From the NCBI GenBank assembly GCA_947570135.1, contig CANOTP010000003.1, positions 24,197 to 88,196 on the forward strand: DNA of 64,000 nt. The letters are read 5' to 3'. Positions 43,183 to 52,001 of this stretch are shown here, one piece after another (within the stretch, counting starts at the first letter, position 1; each line of letters begins with the position of its first letter). This DNA is from an uncultured Candidatus Melainabacteria bacterium. Lineage in GTDB: Bacteria; Cyanobacteriota; Vampirovibrionia; Gastranaerophilales; Gastranaerophilaceae. A program made the position numbers and the translations under genes. The notes beneath the pieces are model-generated. The model was not told the DNA's origin, did no database searches, and worked only from the letters and a program-made list of their open reading frames with translations.

Positions 43183-44103
43183 ATGAAAAAGTTCTTACTA
43201 TCTGTTATTTTATGTCTTGTTGCAGGCGGGGCCGTATATGCAAGTGAAATCGAAGAAGATTACCTTGATATGGCGGCAAGTTACTGTATAACGGGTGAAT
43301 ATAGAACAGCTATTGAGTATTTAGATAAGATTTTATATTTGAACCCAGATAATAAAAAAGTTCAGGATTTGAAAAAAGGTTTAAATCATATTCTATCAGG
43401 TGATAAGAACAGTTATGTATCCTCACTTAATCCTTATGTCAAACAGGCTATGGATTATAAACGAGTCGGAAGTGAGCAGGGTGAGTATCAAACATTATTA
43501 AATGCGACATCACAACCTAATGCTTATCTTGCGTATTATTACCTTGGAAATTTTTACAGAGAAAGACAGGATTATATAAAAGCGCTTGATTCTTATAACG
43601 CGGCATTATCGTTTAAACCTGATTTTGTACAAACTTATCTTGCTTTGGGGATAACTCTGTTTGACTCAGGCAAATATGAATCTTCACTTAACCCGCTTGA
43701 TAAGTATTTAACGATTGTTCCTGATGATGATTTAGCTTATGCCATAAAGTCACGTGCCGAGTTTCAACTGGGGATGACAGAGGGTGCAAAACTTGATAAC
43801 GATAAAGCAATAGAATTAAACGATTGTCCGCAGTATCAGTTTGACAGAGCAAAGATTTTATATAAGTCGAGTGAATACAAAAGCGCAAAAGCTCTTTTTA
43901 CAAAGCTTTTACCCGATATTCAAACCTCAAAAATCTATGAATACCTCGGTTATTGTGATTTGGCACTCGGTGATTATATGAGTGCTTTGATGAATATTGA
44001 TAAAGCAATCATCCTATCTGATGGTGACGAATTTTTGGAAAACAAGTATAATGAAATAAAAGAAATGTTGGAAAATAATAATGAGCAGACGCAAGAACAG
44101 TAA
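43183..44103 (+). CDS. Exported TPR protein
   Basis: 306 residues from the ATG at 43183. Signal peptide KKFLLSVILCLVAGGAVYAS, then about six TPR units (YRTAIEYLDKILYLNPDNKK, AYLAYYYLGNFYRERQDYIK, KYESSLNPLDKYL). Periplasmic scaffold of unknown partner. Promoter TTTACC-17-TATAAT (43171-43176) lies 6 bases before the ATG. It overlaps the phosphoesterase gene by 23 bases and probably forms a four-gene operon through 46600. Confidence 0.88.
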   Translation: MKKFLLSVILCLVAGGAVYASEIEEDYLDMAASYCITGEYRTAIEYLDKILYLNPDNKKVQDLKKGLNHILSGDKNSYVSSLNPYVKQAMDYKRVGSEQGEYQTLLNATSQPNAYLAYYYLGNFYRERQDYIKALDSYNAALSFKPDFVQTYLALGITLFDSGKYESSLNPLDKYLTIVPDDDLAYAIKSRAEFQLGMTEGAKLDNDKAIELNDCPQYQFDRAKILYKSSEYKSAKALFTKLLPDIQTSKIYEYLGYCDLALGDYMSALMNIDKAIILSDGDEFLENKYNEIKEMLENNNEQTQEQ

Positions 44104-45067
44104 GTATAAGAAAAAAGAAGGTTTTTTTACAAAACTTGCAAACGCCATAATAACGCTTTGCTTAACAGCAGGCATGTTGTGGGGATTACAGGCTTATAGC
44201 GGTGCGACAAGTTTAAAGTTTGCGCAAGTGAGTGATGTTCATTTTCTTGAAAACGGTTCTAATACAACATTCAAAATGATCGGAGAATCTCCAAGACTTT
44301 TGGATGACGCCATTGATCAGATAAACGAACAATCAGACCTTGATTTTGTTATGTTTACGGGAGATTTGATAGATAAGTCATTTGAAAAAGAACTGAAAGC
44401 AATGCTTCCTCACCTTAATAAACTTAACACCCCTTGGTATTTTGCTTTCGGAAACCACGACAGATGTATCGGCGGGTATTTAACAACACTTGTTTATCTT
44501 GATATGGTACGCGAAGCTAACCCGAATTTTAAGTTTAAAAAAGCTTATTACTCATTTGAACCGAAGAAAAATTATAAAGTAATCGTGCTTGATGATATTA
44601 TAACAAACGAGATTACATCAAACGGATATATTGATGAAGAACAGCTAAAATGGCTTAAAAAAGAGTTGGATTCTTCAAAAAACGATACGGTTTTGATATT
44701 TATGCATGTGCCTGTTGTTGAACCGTTTGCAAGCCCGAATCATCGTTTGCGAAATGCTGTTGTTTTAAAACAATTGATTGAAAGCTATAAAAATCCGATA
44801 GGTGTTTTCCAAGGTCACTATCATGCAACAAAAATAACTCAGCATGATAATGTTTTATATGTAAATTCACCTGCTTTGGTTTCTTACCCTAACGCATTCA
44901 GAATTGTGAATGTATCAAATCATAAGGACAAAGTTGTGTTTGATTTTACTTGGAAAGAAACAAGAGAAACAACTATTCAGAAAATGGCAAAAATTCTTGC
45001 GTTTTCAAGTTCAATATACACAGGCACCGAAAAAGACCAAACGGGTGTTTACGAGATAAAAAAATAA
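44081..45067 (+). CDS. Membrane-anchored calcineurin-like phosphoesterase
   Basis: 328 residues. A basic N-terminus and one membrane helix (LANAIITLCLTAGMLWGL) precede the metallophosphatase domain: FAQVSDVHFLE (D-x-H), DFVMFTGDLID (GDxxD), FAFGNHDR (GNHD), LIFMHVPVV and FQGHYHATK (GH-x-H). The active site would face the periplasm. Substrate unknown; UDP-sugar pyrophosphatase or phospholipid-type activities are possible. Overlaps the TPR gene upstream. Confidence 0.9.
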   Translation: MSRRKNSKYKKKEGFFTKLANAIITLCLTAGMLWGLQAYSGATSLKFAQVSDVHFLENGSNTTFKMIGESPRLLDDAIDQINEQSDLDFVMFTGDLIDKSFEKELKAMLPHLNKLNTPWYFAFGNHDRCIGGYLTTLVYLDMVREANPNFKFKKAYYSFEPKKNYKVIVLDDIITNEITSNGYIDEEQLKWLKKELDSSKNDTVLIFMHVPVVEPFASPNHRLRNAVVLKQLIESYKNPIGVFQGHYHATKITQHDNVLYVNSPALVSYPNAFRIVNVSNHKDKVVFDFTWKETRETTIQKMAKILAFSSSIYTGTEKDQTGVYEIKK

Positions 45068-45082
45068 GTTTGAGGAATAATT

Positions 45083-46006
45083 ATGAGTGATTTTAATGTA
45101 AAATTCAGAGGTGTGCGCGGAAGTTTTCCTGTAGCCGATAAAAAATTCTTAAAATACGGCGGCAATACTTCATGTGTTGAGGTTAGTGTCGGCGGACATA
45201 TAATTATTCTTGATGCGGGAACAGGGATAGTTGGTGTCGGTGATGATTTAATGGAATCATATATCGCATCATCAGTTGATGTTCAAACCCGCAAGCCTGT
45301 TTATGCAACAATATTGTTATCTCATATTCATCAAGACCATTTGCTGGGGTTAACATTTTTCAAACCTATTCATATTGAATCAACAAAGCTTGCGGTCTTT
45401 GGTCCTGACAGTTCTGAAACAACGCTTTCGCAAGATTTGTCTAACTTGGTGTTTGGTAAAAGTTTTCCGCTTGATTTAGGTGATATCGCTTGCACTCTTG
45501 ATATAAAAGGAGTAACGGATGAAGATGCGATACTTATTAAACCGAACGAAAAACCGATTTTATCTAAGTTAACGGAAGTTGCGCAAGGTGAAGATGATAT
45601 TTTAATAACTTTCTATAAGTCTTATGTGCATCCGCAAAACGGAGTGATGATTTATAAGATTTCTTATAAAGGAAAATCACTTGTTTACGCGACAGATAAA
45701 GAATGTTATTTTGGCGGTGATAAGAAGTTTGTAAGCTTTGCCAAAGGGTGTGATTTGCTTATCCATGACGCGCAATATACTACAGAAGATTATCTGAGTC
45801 CTAACTCGCCAAAACAGGGTTACGGACACTCTACTTATGATATGGCACTTGAAGTTATGAAACAATCTTCGGCAAAAAACCTTGTATTCTTCCACTATGA
45901 CCCGTCGTATGATGATAATAAGCTTAATCGAATCGGTGAACACTATATGTCATCAGAGAAAAATATTTTTATGGCGTACGAAGGTTTGGAATTTGATTTA
46001 ATTTAA
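45083..46006 (+). CDS. Metallo-beta-lactamase fold hydrolase (class III PDE/RNase Z-like)
   Basis: 307 residues, site GTTTGAGGAATAATT. GVRGSFPVADKKFLKYGGNT and SCVEV open the family; LLSHIHQDHLLGL holds the metal motif HxHxDH, LIHDAQYTTEDY the later Asp, and GHSTYDMALEV and LVFFHYDPSYDD the remaining His ligands. Members include cyclic-nucleotide phosphodiesterases and RNase Z-like enzymes. No signal peptide. Same operon as the phosphoesterase gene. Confidence 0.9.
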   Translation: MSDFNVKFRGVRGSFPVADKKFLKYGGNTSCVEVSVGGHIIILDAGTGIVGVGDDLMESYIASSVDVQTRKPVYATILLSHIHQDHLLGLTFFKPIHIESTKLAVFGPDSSETTLSQDLSNLVFGKSFPLDLGDIACTLDIKGVTDEDAILIKPNEKPILSKLTEVAQGEDDILITFYKSYVHPQNGVMIYKISYKGKSLVYATDKECYFGGDKKFVSFAKGCDLLIHDAQYTTEDYLSPNSPKQGYGHSTYDMALEVMKQSSAKNLVFFHYDPSYDDNKLNRIGEHYMSSEKNIFMAYEGLEFDLI

Positions 46007-46021
46007 TTATAATAAGTAGTA

Positions 46022-46600
46022 ATGAAAAAGTTTTTTATATTATTATCGTTAATATTACTGAGTTTTCAGCCAGTTTTTGCAAATGGGATGACAAGCGTTA
46101 CTTACGTGATTGATCCTGAGAAAAACGCGTTTGAACATAATAACAAAGGTATTATTTATGTTGAAGAAAAGTGTTATTATGCGGCTATTCAGGAGTTTAA
46201 AATGGCAATATCACTGAATCCGAAAACTCAGGCTACCGCGGTTTATTTTAATAACTTGGGAAAAGTCTATATGACAATCGGTTATCCTAATCTTGCGCTT
46301 GATTGTTTCAAAAACTCAATTATTCAATATAATCTTAATTTTGAGTATTACCAAAACCTGGTTGAATGTTATGTCGCGTTAGGGCAGGTTTCCGTCCAAC
46401 TCCAATCATATAAATCAAAGGCTTCAAAAAATCCTCTGGATATGGTTATGCTTGGGCTTTTATACGAAAAATCAGGCGATATTAAAAAAGCAATAATTAC
46501 TCTTGATGAATTTGCAATGACAGAAACAGGTTTAATTATTACACCAGCTGTGAAAAATCATATACAGGAACTTGTGAATAAAGTAAGCGAGGATATTTAG
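46022..46600 (+). CDS. Exported TPR-like protein
   Basis: 192 residues with signal peptide KKFFILLSLILLSFQPVFAN. Three to four TPR-like units follow (IYVEEKCYYAAIQEFKMAIS, VYFNNLGKVYMTIGYPNLAL). TATAAT lies 8 bases before the ATG and no ribosome-binding site is present, so it may have its own leaderless transcript besides readthrough from the upstream operon. Periplasmic, unknown partner. Confidence 0.85.
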   Translation: MKKFFILLSLILLSFQPVFANGMTSVTYVIDPEKNAFEHNNKGIIYVEEKCYYAAIQEFKMAISLNPKTQATAVYFNNLGKVYMTIGYPNLALDCFKNSIIQYNLNFEYYQNLVECYVALGQVSVQLQSYKSKASKNPLDMVMLGLLYEKSGDIKKAIITLDEFAMTETGLIITPAVKNHIQELVNKVSEDI

Positions 46601-46640
46601 ACGGACAAATTTCTAATTAAGAAATTTGTCCGTTCTTTTG
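46601..46640 (+). terminator. Strong terminator after the TPR operon
   Basis: ACGGACAAATTTCT and AGAAATTTGTCCGT make a perfect 14-base stem with a five-base loop, then TTCTTTT. Begins directly after the stop codon at 46600. Confidence 0.92.
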
Positions 46641-46663
46641 AAGATGTAATTTATTATTATTGA

Positions 46664-47344
46664 TTAGTTGTTTTTAAACCACGCAGGATGAACATTAACA
46701 GTATGTTGTTGAGTAGTGGTTCCTGCGCCAAATGAAGGGTTATTATTTTCTTGAACACCTTCTTTAAGTTTGGCTTTTTTCTCCATATTCTTTTCAACTT
46801 TACTTGCCAACGGTATAGCAATAAACGGAACAACTATACGTTTTGCAACGATTGTTGCTGCTGACAGGTCAAGAATAAATTTGAAAGTATCCAAACCTTT
46901 TTTACTATAATCTTTTATATCTTTAAATAGAGGAAGTTTTCTTGAAGATTCTTCTCCTGCCTTATGTTGTAACATACGGAAGCGTGAAACATATTGTTCT
47001 ACCAGCTTTGGGTCTGATAATTTTTTGAATATTTTGTTGAAAATAGGTTCGCTGAATTTTCTCATACCCAAGAATAGTGCGACTTGAGCAACTATCATTA
47101 ACCCGCCGTTAGTAAGGTCTGTTGCTGTAACAAATCTTCTTCTTTCTTCGGGGATTTTTTTATTGTGTTTACTTTGGTAAACATACATTGCACAACCTAC
47201 GCCGTCTTTTGCAACGATTGAACCGACCGTAGTCCAGGCAAGTGCGTCTTCGTAATTTTTGGCAAATTGTTTTCTAAGCCATTTCATCGGTTTAACTTTG
47301 GTTGTATATCCCATTGCTTTTGAAGATAATTCTGTAACGTTCAT
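46664..47344 (-). CDS. Lineage-type hypothetical membrane protein
   Basis: 226 residues. Two or three hydrophobic segments (GGLMIVAQVALFLGM, TIVAKRIVVPFIAIPLAS) and many lysines; no signal peptide. It ends FGAGTTTQQHTVNVHPAWFKNN. Its ATG overlaps the stop of the 491-residue gene as TAATG, so the two are translationally coupled and probably form a complex. No known family. Confidence 0.65.
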   Translation of the reverse strand: MNVTELSSKAMGYTTKVKPMKWLRKQFAKNYEDALAWTTVGSIVAKDGVGCAMYVYQSKHNKKIPEERRRFVTATDLTNGGLMIVAQVALFLGMRKFSEPIFNKIFKKLSDPKLVEQYVSRFRMLQHKAGEESSRKLPLFKDIKDYSKKGLDTFKFILDLSAATIVAKRIVVPFIAIPLASKVEKNMEKKAKLKEGVQENNNPSFGAGTTTQQHTVNVHPAWFKNN

Positions 47345-48819
47345 TAATTACCTCCTTTCGCTATAGCAACAACTTCTTCTTTTGGTTTGTCTTTTTTACC
47401 TGACAGCCCTGGGAAGAATGTATCCATAAATCTTGGGTAAATCATGTTTAATAATGTACAGGTTATCGGTAATGTTATGAATACGCCGATACCTACTTTT
47501 GCTGCTTGGTTGAAGGCTTTGTATTCGTGTTCTACAAGCTCTTTATAACCTTTTGCGATATCTTTATGTATTTTTGCAAATAGTTCATTGAAGTTGGATG
47601 CAAATGTTCCTGTTTTCCTCAGAATTGGTCTTAATAAGTCATCAGATTCATCATATTGACATAATCTTGTAACTCTGTTAATAATTTGTCTGATTGCTTG
47701 TTCATCAACTGCATTTACGTCTTTAATTTTTTCTAAGTTCAATTTAGTAATGATTCTGTCAAGTTCGTCATTTCTTTTTGCAATTGCATCAATATATTTA
47801 TCTATATCATAAGTTCCGTTGCAGGCATCAGTTATTTTTTGTATACGTGACAATGTTCTTGATGCTCTGTTACCCCAAAGGTCTTCTGAACGATCCATAA
47901 TATCTGCCAGAACTTCTTTAATTTGAGGGTCTGTTGCTTCTGCGTGAAGTCTTCTTATATAAGCATTAGCAGCAGCCTCATCTTTTGGAACACCTTGAAG
48001 GATTTCTGTTAATGCGTCTTTATTCTTCATTATTAACTTAGCTTTTCCAGAATAGTGAGTTTTACCCTTACCTTTTAATTTTTCTGCATCTTGGACATAT
48101 TCATCAATTCTTTCGTTAACAAGTTTTGCTAATGTCGGGTTATCTAACTGTCTGTCACCGATATGGATTTGCCCTGTTTTAAGGAATTTATCGGTAACTT
48201 TTTGAAGCTGTTTTTCACCGATGCCATCAACTAATGCTTTAAAATCTTCATCATATTTTTTTCTTGCATCCAATGTTGTTCTATATCCTTTAGTAAATAT
48301 TTGGAATAATGAAGGTTTAGTTTTTCCTTGAGCTTTAAATTGGGCTTTTGCAAGACTTTCTCTGTATGATTTATTGTTAATTTCGCATTGATCTAAGTGT
48401 AAATCAACATATTTTGAATTTTCTTTAATATTAAATTTGCTGTCTAAGAATCTGTCTATATATTTTAAGACACCTAATTGGAAAACAACAGCTAAAACTG
48501 CAGATAGCGGTTGTCTTATTGCGGTGTACCATTTTTTATTGGTAACTTCTTTTTTCTCTTCGGTTGTGGCATCTTTTGGAGCTTTAACAAGAGGGTTTGA
48601 ACCGATTACAATCGGAGCTACAATCCCTGTGCCAAGAGCTGTAATTAAAATACCGCCAGCTTCCCCTTTTAACCATTCTTGATCTTTCATCCATTTAAAA
48701 GTTTTTTGATATGGCAGAATATCTTTAATTTTCATACCTGTAAAACTTGGAGCATTACCCGCTTTTTGGAGCGGAAGTTTTTGCTGCAATGGATTTTGTC
48801 TAATGTTGTTTACTATCAT
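47344..48819 (-). CDS. Lineage-type hypothetical protein with an NAPSFTG N-terminus
   Basis: 491 residues from the ATG at 48819 (site GAAGGTG); a longer frame to 48861 lacks a site. The N-terminus MIVNNIRQNPLQQKLPLQK runs into NAPSFTG, a short motif I associate with many unknown proteins of this lineage. Two hydrophobic regions follow (GGILITALGTGIVAPIVIG, LSAVLAVVFQLGVLKYI), then a long helical central part, and a last membrane segment (VGIGVFITLPITCTLLNMIY). Membrane protein of unknown role, coupled to the downstream 226-residue gene. Confidence 0.65.
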   Translation of the reverse strand: MIVNNIRQNPLQQKLPLQKAGNAPSFTGMKIKDILPYQKTFKWMKDQEWLKGEAGGILITALGTGIVAPIVIGSNPLVKAPKDATTEEKKEVTNKKWYTAIRQPLSAVLAVVFQLGVLKYIDRFLDSKFNIKENSKYVDLHLDQCEINNKSYRESLAKAQFKAQGKTKPSLFQIFTKGYRTTLDARKKYDEDFKALVDGIGEKQLQKVTDKFLKTGQIHIGDRQLDNPTLAKLVNERIDEYVQDAEKLKGKGKTHYSGKAKLIMKNKDALTEILQGVPKDEAAANAYIRRLHAEATDPQIKEVLADIMDRSEDLWGNRASRTLSRIQKITDACNGTYDIDKYIDAIAKRNDELDRIITKLNLEKIKDVNAVDEQAIRQIINRVTRLCQYDESDDLLRPILRKTGTFASNFNELFAKIHKDIAKGYKELVEHEYKAFNQAAKVGIGVFITLPITCTLLNMIYPRFMDTFFPGLSGKKDKPKEEVVAIAKGGN

Positions 48820-48978
48820 AACTTTACTACACCTTCTATATATATAGAATCCCCAACACAAAAAAAATTGCTAATTATTTGCTTATTATTAAGAAATATT
48901 AAGCTATATCCCTAATCCCTTTTTCTATGCAGAGAAACAATCATTTTGAGATATCCGTAAAGGAAAAATTTTCCTTCG

Positions 48979-49005
48979 CAGTGCTTGTTTTTATCACAAG
49001 CACTG
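48979..49005 (-). terminator. Hairpin downstream of the thioredoxin-like gene
   Basis: CAGTGCTTGT and ACAAGCACTG pair perfectly around a seven-base loop. On the minus strand a second small palindrome (GGAAAATTTTTCC) follows. It lies about 55 bases past the stop at 49059. Confidence 0.6.
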
Positions 49006-49058
49006 TAATTATACGAAAGAAATAAATAAATTAAAAGATAATTGTAAAGATTTTTGAA

Positions 49059-49628
49059 TTATTTTTTAGAATCAAGAAGTTTTCTTATTCTTAAAAATCT
49101 GTCTAATTCTTTACTAAATTCTTCTGCGCTGCCAAAATGTGCGTTAGATAATAATACGCGGTTATCGTATTTCGGGTCGATAATAAATACTGTCGGATAA
49201 CCTGTCAAACCTATTTCGCGAACAAGTTTTTCATATTTTTTGTCTTCAACGTTAATTTTGGAAAAATTCATGTCTTCGCCGTATTTTTCAGACATTTGTT
49301 GATAAAGTGGCATGAACTTTATGCAATAATGACACCAATCAGCGTAAAATAATGTCAAAATCGGTTTTTTCTGTTTGATTGCTTTGTCGTATTCAATACC
49401 GATGTTATATTCTGACGGTTTTTTAGGTTCGCCGTTTAAATCCATCGGCATTGCGTTATAACTTTCCATTCTTTCAGCTTGTTCTGCTTCAAAGGCTTTT
49501 AATTTCAAGTATTGATATCCCCAAATGCCTCCTGCAATCAGTGCAATAACTAAAATAAGAATTGCTGAAATAATTGCTACATTTTTCTTATCTGCATTTT
49601 GCCATTTCTCTTTCAAATTAAATCCCAT
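49059..49628 (-). CDS. Membrane-anchored thioredoxin-like protein
   Basis: 189 residues, site AGGAGAGATTAGT. One N-terminal membrane helix (VAIISAILILVIALIAGGIW) and then a thioredoxin fold with active site FYADWCHYCIKFMPL (CxxC = CHYC), the cis-proline loop TGYPTVFII and a helical end. The domain would face the periplasm and act on disulfides of exported proteins. No partner DsbD-like gene nearby. Divergent from the sigma-factor gene. Confidence 0.9.
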   Translation of the reverse strand: MGFNLKEKWQNADKKNVAIISAILILVIALIAGGIWGYQYLKLKAFEAEQAERMESYNAMPMDLNGEPKKPSEYNIGIEYDKAIKQKKPILTLFYADWCHYCIKFMPLYQQMSEKYGEDMNFSKINVEDKKYEKLVREIGLTGYPTVFIIDPKYDNRVLLSNAHFGSAEEFSKELDRFLRIRKLLDSKK

Positions 49629-49769
49629 ACTAATCTCTCCTTTCTTATATATTATAGTATGAAAATAATTTGCAGCTCCTTTTTTTTATTAACAAAAGTT
49701 AACATGATGTAATGATTAGTATATATTTGGGTATATATAAAGTATATAACTCGTGTTACTTACCCCATA

Positions 49770-49787
49770 GGACTTAATTCTAAGTCC
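49770..49787 (+). promoter_or_regulatory. Small hairpin in the sigma-factor leader
   Basis: GGACTTA and TAAGTCC pair perfectly with a four-base loop, 36 bases upstream of the sigma gene's start codon. It might be a leader structure or a protein-binding palindrome; no T-run follows. Confidence 0.4.
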
Positions 49788-49822
49788 GCTATTATCTGCT
49801 GAAATAAGAAGGAGTTTAACGT

Positions 49823-50731
49823 ATGCAAAAAGAGCAACTGATTGAATTGAAAAAAGATGTACAAAATTCTAACCCTGCGAAAAAAGAAGTGATTGAAGCA
49901 TGCTCGGATACTGTGTTGAAGGATTATTTAAGAGAGATTGCCGATTATCCTCAGTTGTCGTTTGAAGAAGAAACCGAGCTTGCCAAAAGGATTGAACAGG
50001 GCGAAGCGGAGGCTAAAAAACAATTGATTCAGGCAAATTTACGATTAGTTGTAACTGTTGCAAAAAAATCCATTCATATGTCATCACTTCCAATGATAGA
50101 TTTGATTCAGGAAGGTAATATGGGGCTTTTGATTGCTGCTGAGAAGTATAATTACCGTCTTGGCTATAGATTTTCGACTTATGCGGGGTGGTGGGTTAAA
50201 CAGTTGATGTTTAAGGCAATATCCGAGCAATCTTATTGTATGAAAATTCCTGTTTATATTCAGGAAACCATGTCAAAGTTTTCAAAAGTTAAGTCAAAAA
50301 TGGAACAGGAAGTTAATTCATCTGTTAAAACCGCGGATGTTGCAAAAAAGATGAAGATAGCACCTGAAAAAATAGAGATGTTTTTATCGGCTTATACAAA
50401 GACAATTTCTATAGAAAATGGTCTGGAAAGAGCTGACGGCAAGGATTTGAATGTCGCGGATATCTTAGCTGATAATACGGCATTTGTTTCAGAAAACATT
50501 GAATATAAGGCATTAAAAGAAGATATTAATAATGTGATTTCAACATTAAAAGATAGAGAGCAAGAAGTTGTCAAAATGCGTTACGGTTTAGAAGACGGTG
50601 AACGTTATACATTAGAAGAAATAGGTAATATGTACGGGGTTACCAAAGAGTGTATCAGACAAACTGAACTTCGCGCATTGAAAAAAATGAAATTATCAGG
50701 CGAAACTCTGCTTTCCTGTTATATTTGTTAA
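49823..50731 (+). CDS. Group 2 sigma-70 factor with divergent region 2.4
   Basis: 302 residues, site AGAAGGAGTTTAACGT. Region 1.2: DYLREIADYPQLSFEEETELAKRI in the usual positions; region 2: QANLRLVVTVAKKS, PMIDLIQEGNMGLLIAAEKY and FSTYAGWWVKQLMFKAI; region 4: LKDREQEVVKMRYGL and YTLEEIGNMYGVTKECIRQTE. Instead of the usual R-T-I-R-x-P-x-H after region 2.3 it has SYCMKIPVYIQE, so its -10 preference may differ from the housekeeping sigma. Related to cyanobacterial group 2 sigmas; probably a stress or stationary-phase factor. Confidence 0.88.
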   Translation: MQKEQLIELKKDVQNSNPAKKEVIEACSDTVLKDYLREIADYPQLSFEEETELAKRIEQGEAEAKKQLIQANLRLVVTVAKKSIHMSSLPMIDLIQEGNMGLLIAAEKYNYRLGYRFSTYAGWWVKQLMFKAISEQSYCMKIPVYIQETMSKFSKVKSKMEQEVNSSVKTADVAKKMKIAPEKIEMFLSAYTKTISIENGLERADGKDLNVADILADNTAFVSENIEYKALKEDINNVISTLKDREQEVVKMRYGLEDGERYTLEEIGNMYGVTKECIRQTELRALKKMKLSGETLLSCYIC

Positions 50732-50784
50732 ACAAGTTTCAGTTACCATCGGTAACACATTTACCCCCTCGTGTTTATTAGGTC

Positions 50785-50805
50785 GCCGCAAGCTTCGCTT
50801 GCGGC
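50785..50805. terminator. Bidirectional terminator between the sigma gene and cobO
   Basis: GCCGCAAGC, loop TTC, GCTTGCGGC: perfect 9-base GC-rich stem. A smaller hairpin GTTACC/GGTAAC lies at 50741-50755. Confidence 0.8.
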
Positions 50806-50812
50806 ATTTTGG

Positions 50813-51388
50813 TTAGTATTCGATGCCTTTTCTTGCGGTAACACCTGTATCCCAGTAATGTTTTATCGGTTGAATATTCGATACAAGATGCGCAATTTCA
50901 ATAATTTTCGGGTGCGCGTTTCTGCCTGTTAAAACAATTTCCATTTTATCAGGCTTGTTTTTCAAAACTTCTACCACTTCATCAATATCAATTATTTCTA
51001 AATCTATTGCGATATTGAGTTCATCAAGGATTATAAGCTGATATTTATTCTCTTTTATTGCCTGTTTTGCCCTTACCCAGCCTTTTTTTATTTCGGCTAC
51101 ATCTTTCTCGTTTTGGTTATCTTTATAAATAATTCTGTCTAAGCCTGCTTGCTCAATTTTTAAATTGTTTGAGATTTCGGGTGAAAGCTCGCGGAATGAA
51201 TTTAATTCCCCGTAATCATTTCCGCCTTTGGTAAACATTATAATAAGAACTTTCCAACAACGACCAAGTGCGCGCATTGCAAGCCCTAATGAAGCTGTAG
51301 TCTTACCTTTCCCGTCGCCTGTGTAGACTTGGATATAACCATGCTGTGCCCAATTCGGGTTTATTAAGTTGTTCTCACAGTTTGTCAA
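50813..51388 (-). CDS. cobO: Cob(I)alamin adenosyltransferase, CobO/BtuR type
   Basis: 191 residues starting at TTG (51388); no ATG or GTG is available before the P-loop, so the non-standard start is accepted. GYIQVYTGDGKGKTTASLGL is the ATP-binding loop, with RALGRCWKVLIIMFTKG, LIILDELNIAIDLEII and IVLTGRNAHPKIIEIAHLVS as CobO signatures. It adenosylates corrinoids, for salvage or synthesis of coenzyme B12. No other cobalamin gene is in the window. Divergent from fthC. Confidence 0.92.
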   Translation of the reverse strand: MTNCENNLINPNWAQHGYIQVYTGDGKGKTTASLGLAMRALGRCWKVLIIMFTKGGNDYGELNSFRELSPEISNNLKIEQAGLDRIIYKDNQNEKDVAEIKKGWVRAKQAIKENKYQLIILDELNIAIDLEIIDIDEVVEVLKNKPDKMEIVLTGRNAHPKIIEIAHLVSNIQPIKHYWDTGVTARKGIEY

Positions 51389-51430
51389 TTTTATATTTAC
51401 CCCTTTACCTCTTTATTATATATTAATGTC

Positions 51431-51952
51431 ATGAATAATAAAACCGTTTTGCGAACTAATGCTAAAAACTTAAGAAAAACCCTTGATATGGAGAAGGTTT
51501 CTGAAAACCTTGTGCAAAATATTCGTCAAAATGATGCTTATAAGAAAGCAAAACATGTTATGCTTTTTTATCCGACAAGGTATGAGGTTAATTTGTTAAA
51601 GCTTCTTGAGGATGATAAAAAGTTTTATTTCCCACGGGTTAAAGAGGATGATTTGTTGGTTTGCCCGTATGAAAACTGGGTACAATTGGAAAAGTCCGAG
51701 TTTAATATCTTAGAACCATGCTCAAACCCTGTTGAACCTAAAGTTTTAGATTTAATCATAGTTCCTGCGCTAATGGTTGATAAAAAAGGGTATCGGCTTG
51801 GTTATGGCGGCGGTTTTTATGACAGATTTTTGGCAAATTCGATGCGAAAAGCTGTTACAATGTGTGCAATTTCCGAAGAATTATTTGTTAATAAATTACC
51901 GCATGAAGAGTTTGATATTCCGATTGATATAATAGTAAAAACGACCCTTTGA
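51431..51952 (+). CDS. fthC: 5-formyltetrahydrofolate cyclo-ligase
   Basis: 173 residues. VMLFYPTRYEVNLL, FYFPRVKEDDLLVCPY, LDLIIVPALMVDKKGYRLGY and GGGFYDRFL are the family blocks. It converts 5-formyl-THF to methenyl-THF using ATP. The promoter TTTACC (51396-51401), 17 bases, TATATT (51419-51424) ends 6 bases before the ATG, a clear leaderless arrangement. The stop codon lies inside the terminator loop. Confidence 0.93.
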   Translation: MNNKTVLRTNAKNLRKTLDMEKVSENLVQNIRQNDAYKKAKHVMLFYPTRYEVNLLKLLEDDKKFYFPRVKEDDLLVCPYENWVQLEKSEFNILEPCSNPVEPKVLDLIIVPALMVDKKGYRLGYGGGFYDRFLANSMRKAVTMCAISEELFVNKLPHEEFDIPIDIIVKTTL

Positions 51953-51964
51953 CGGGTCGTTTTT
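51937..51964 (+). terminator. fthC terminator overlapping its stop codon
   Basis: AAAAACGACCC and GGGTCGTTTTT pair around TTTGAC; the loop holds the TGA stop of fthC. Confidence 0.88.
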
Positions 51965-52001
51965 GATTTGTAGAGTTATATTACTGAAAGGGAAGGGGTT
52001 T

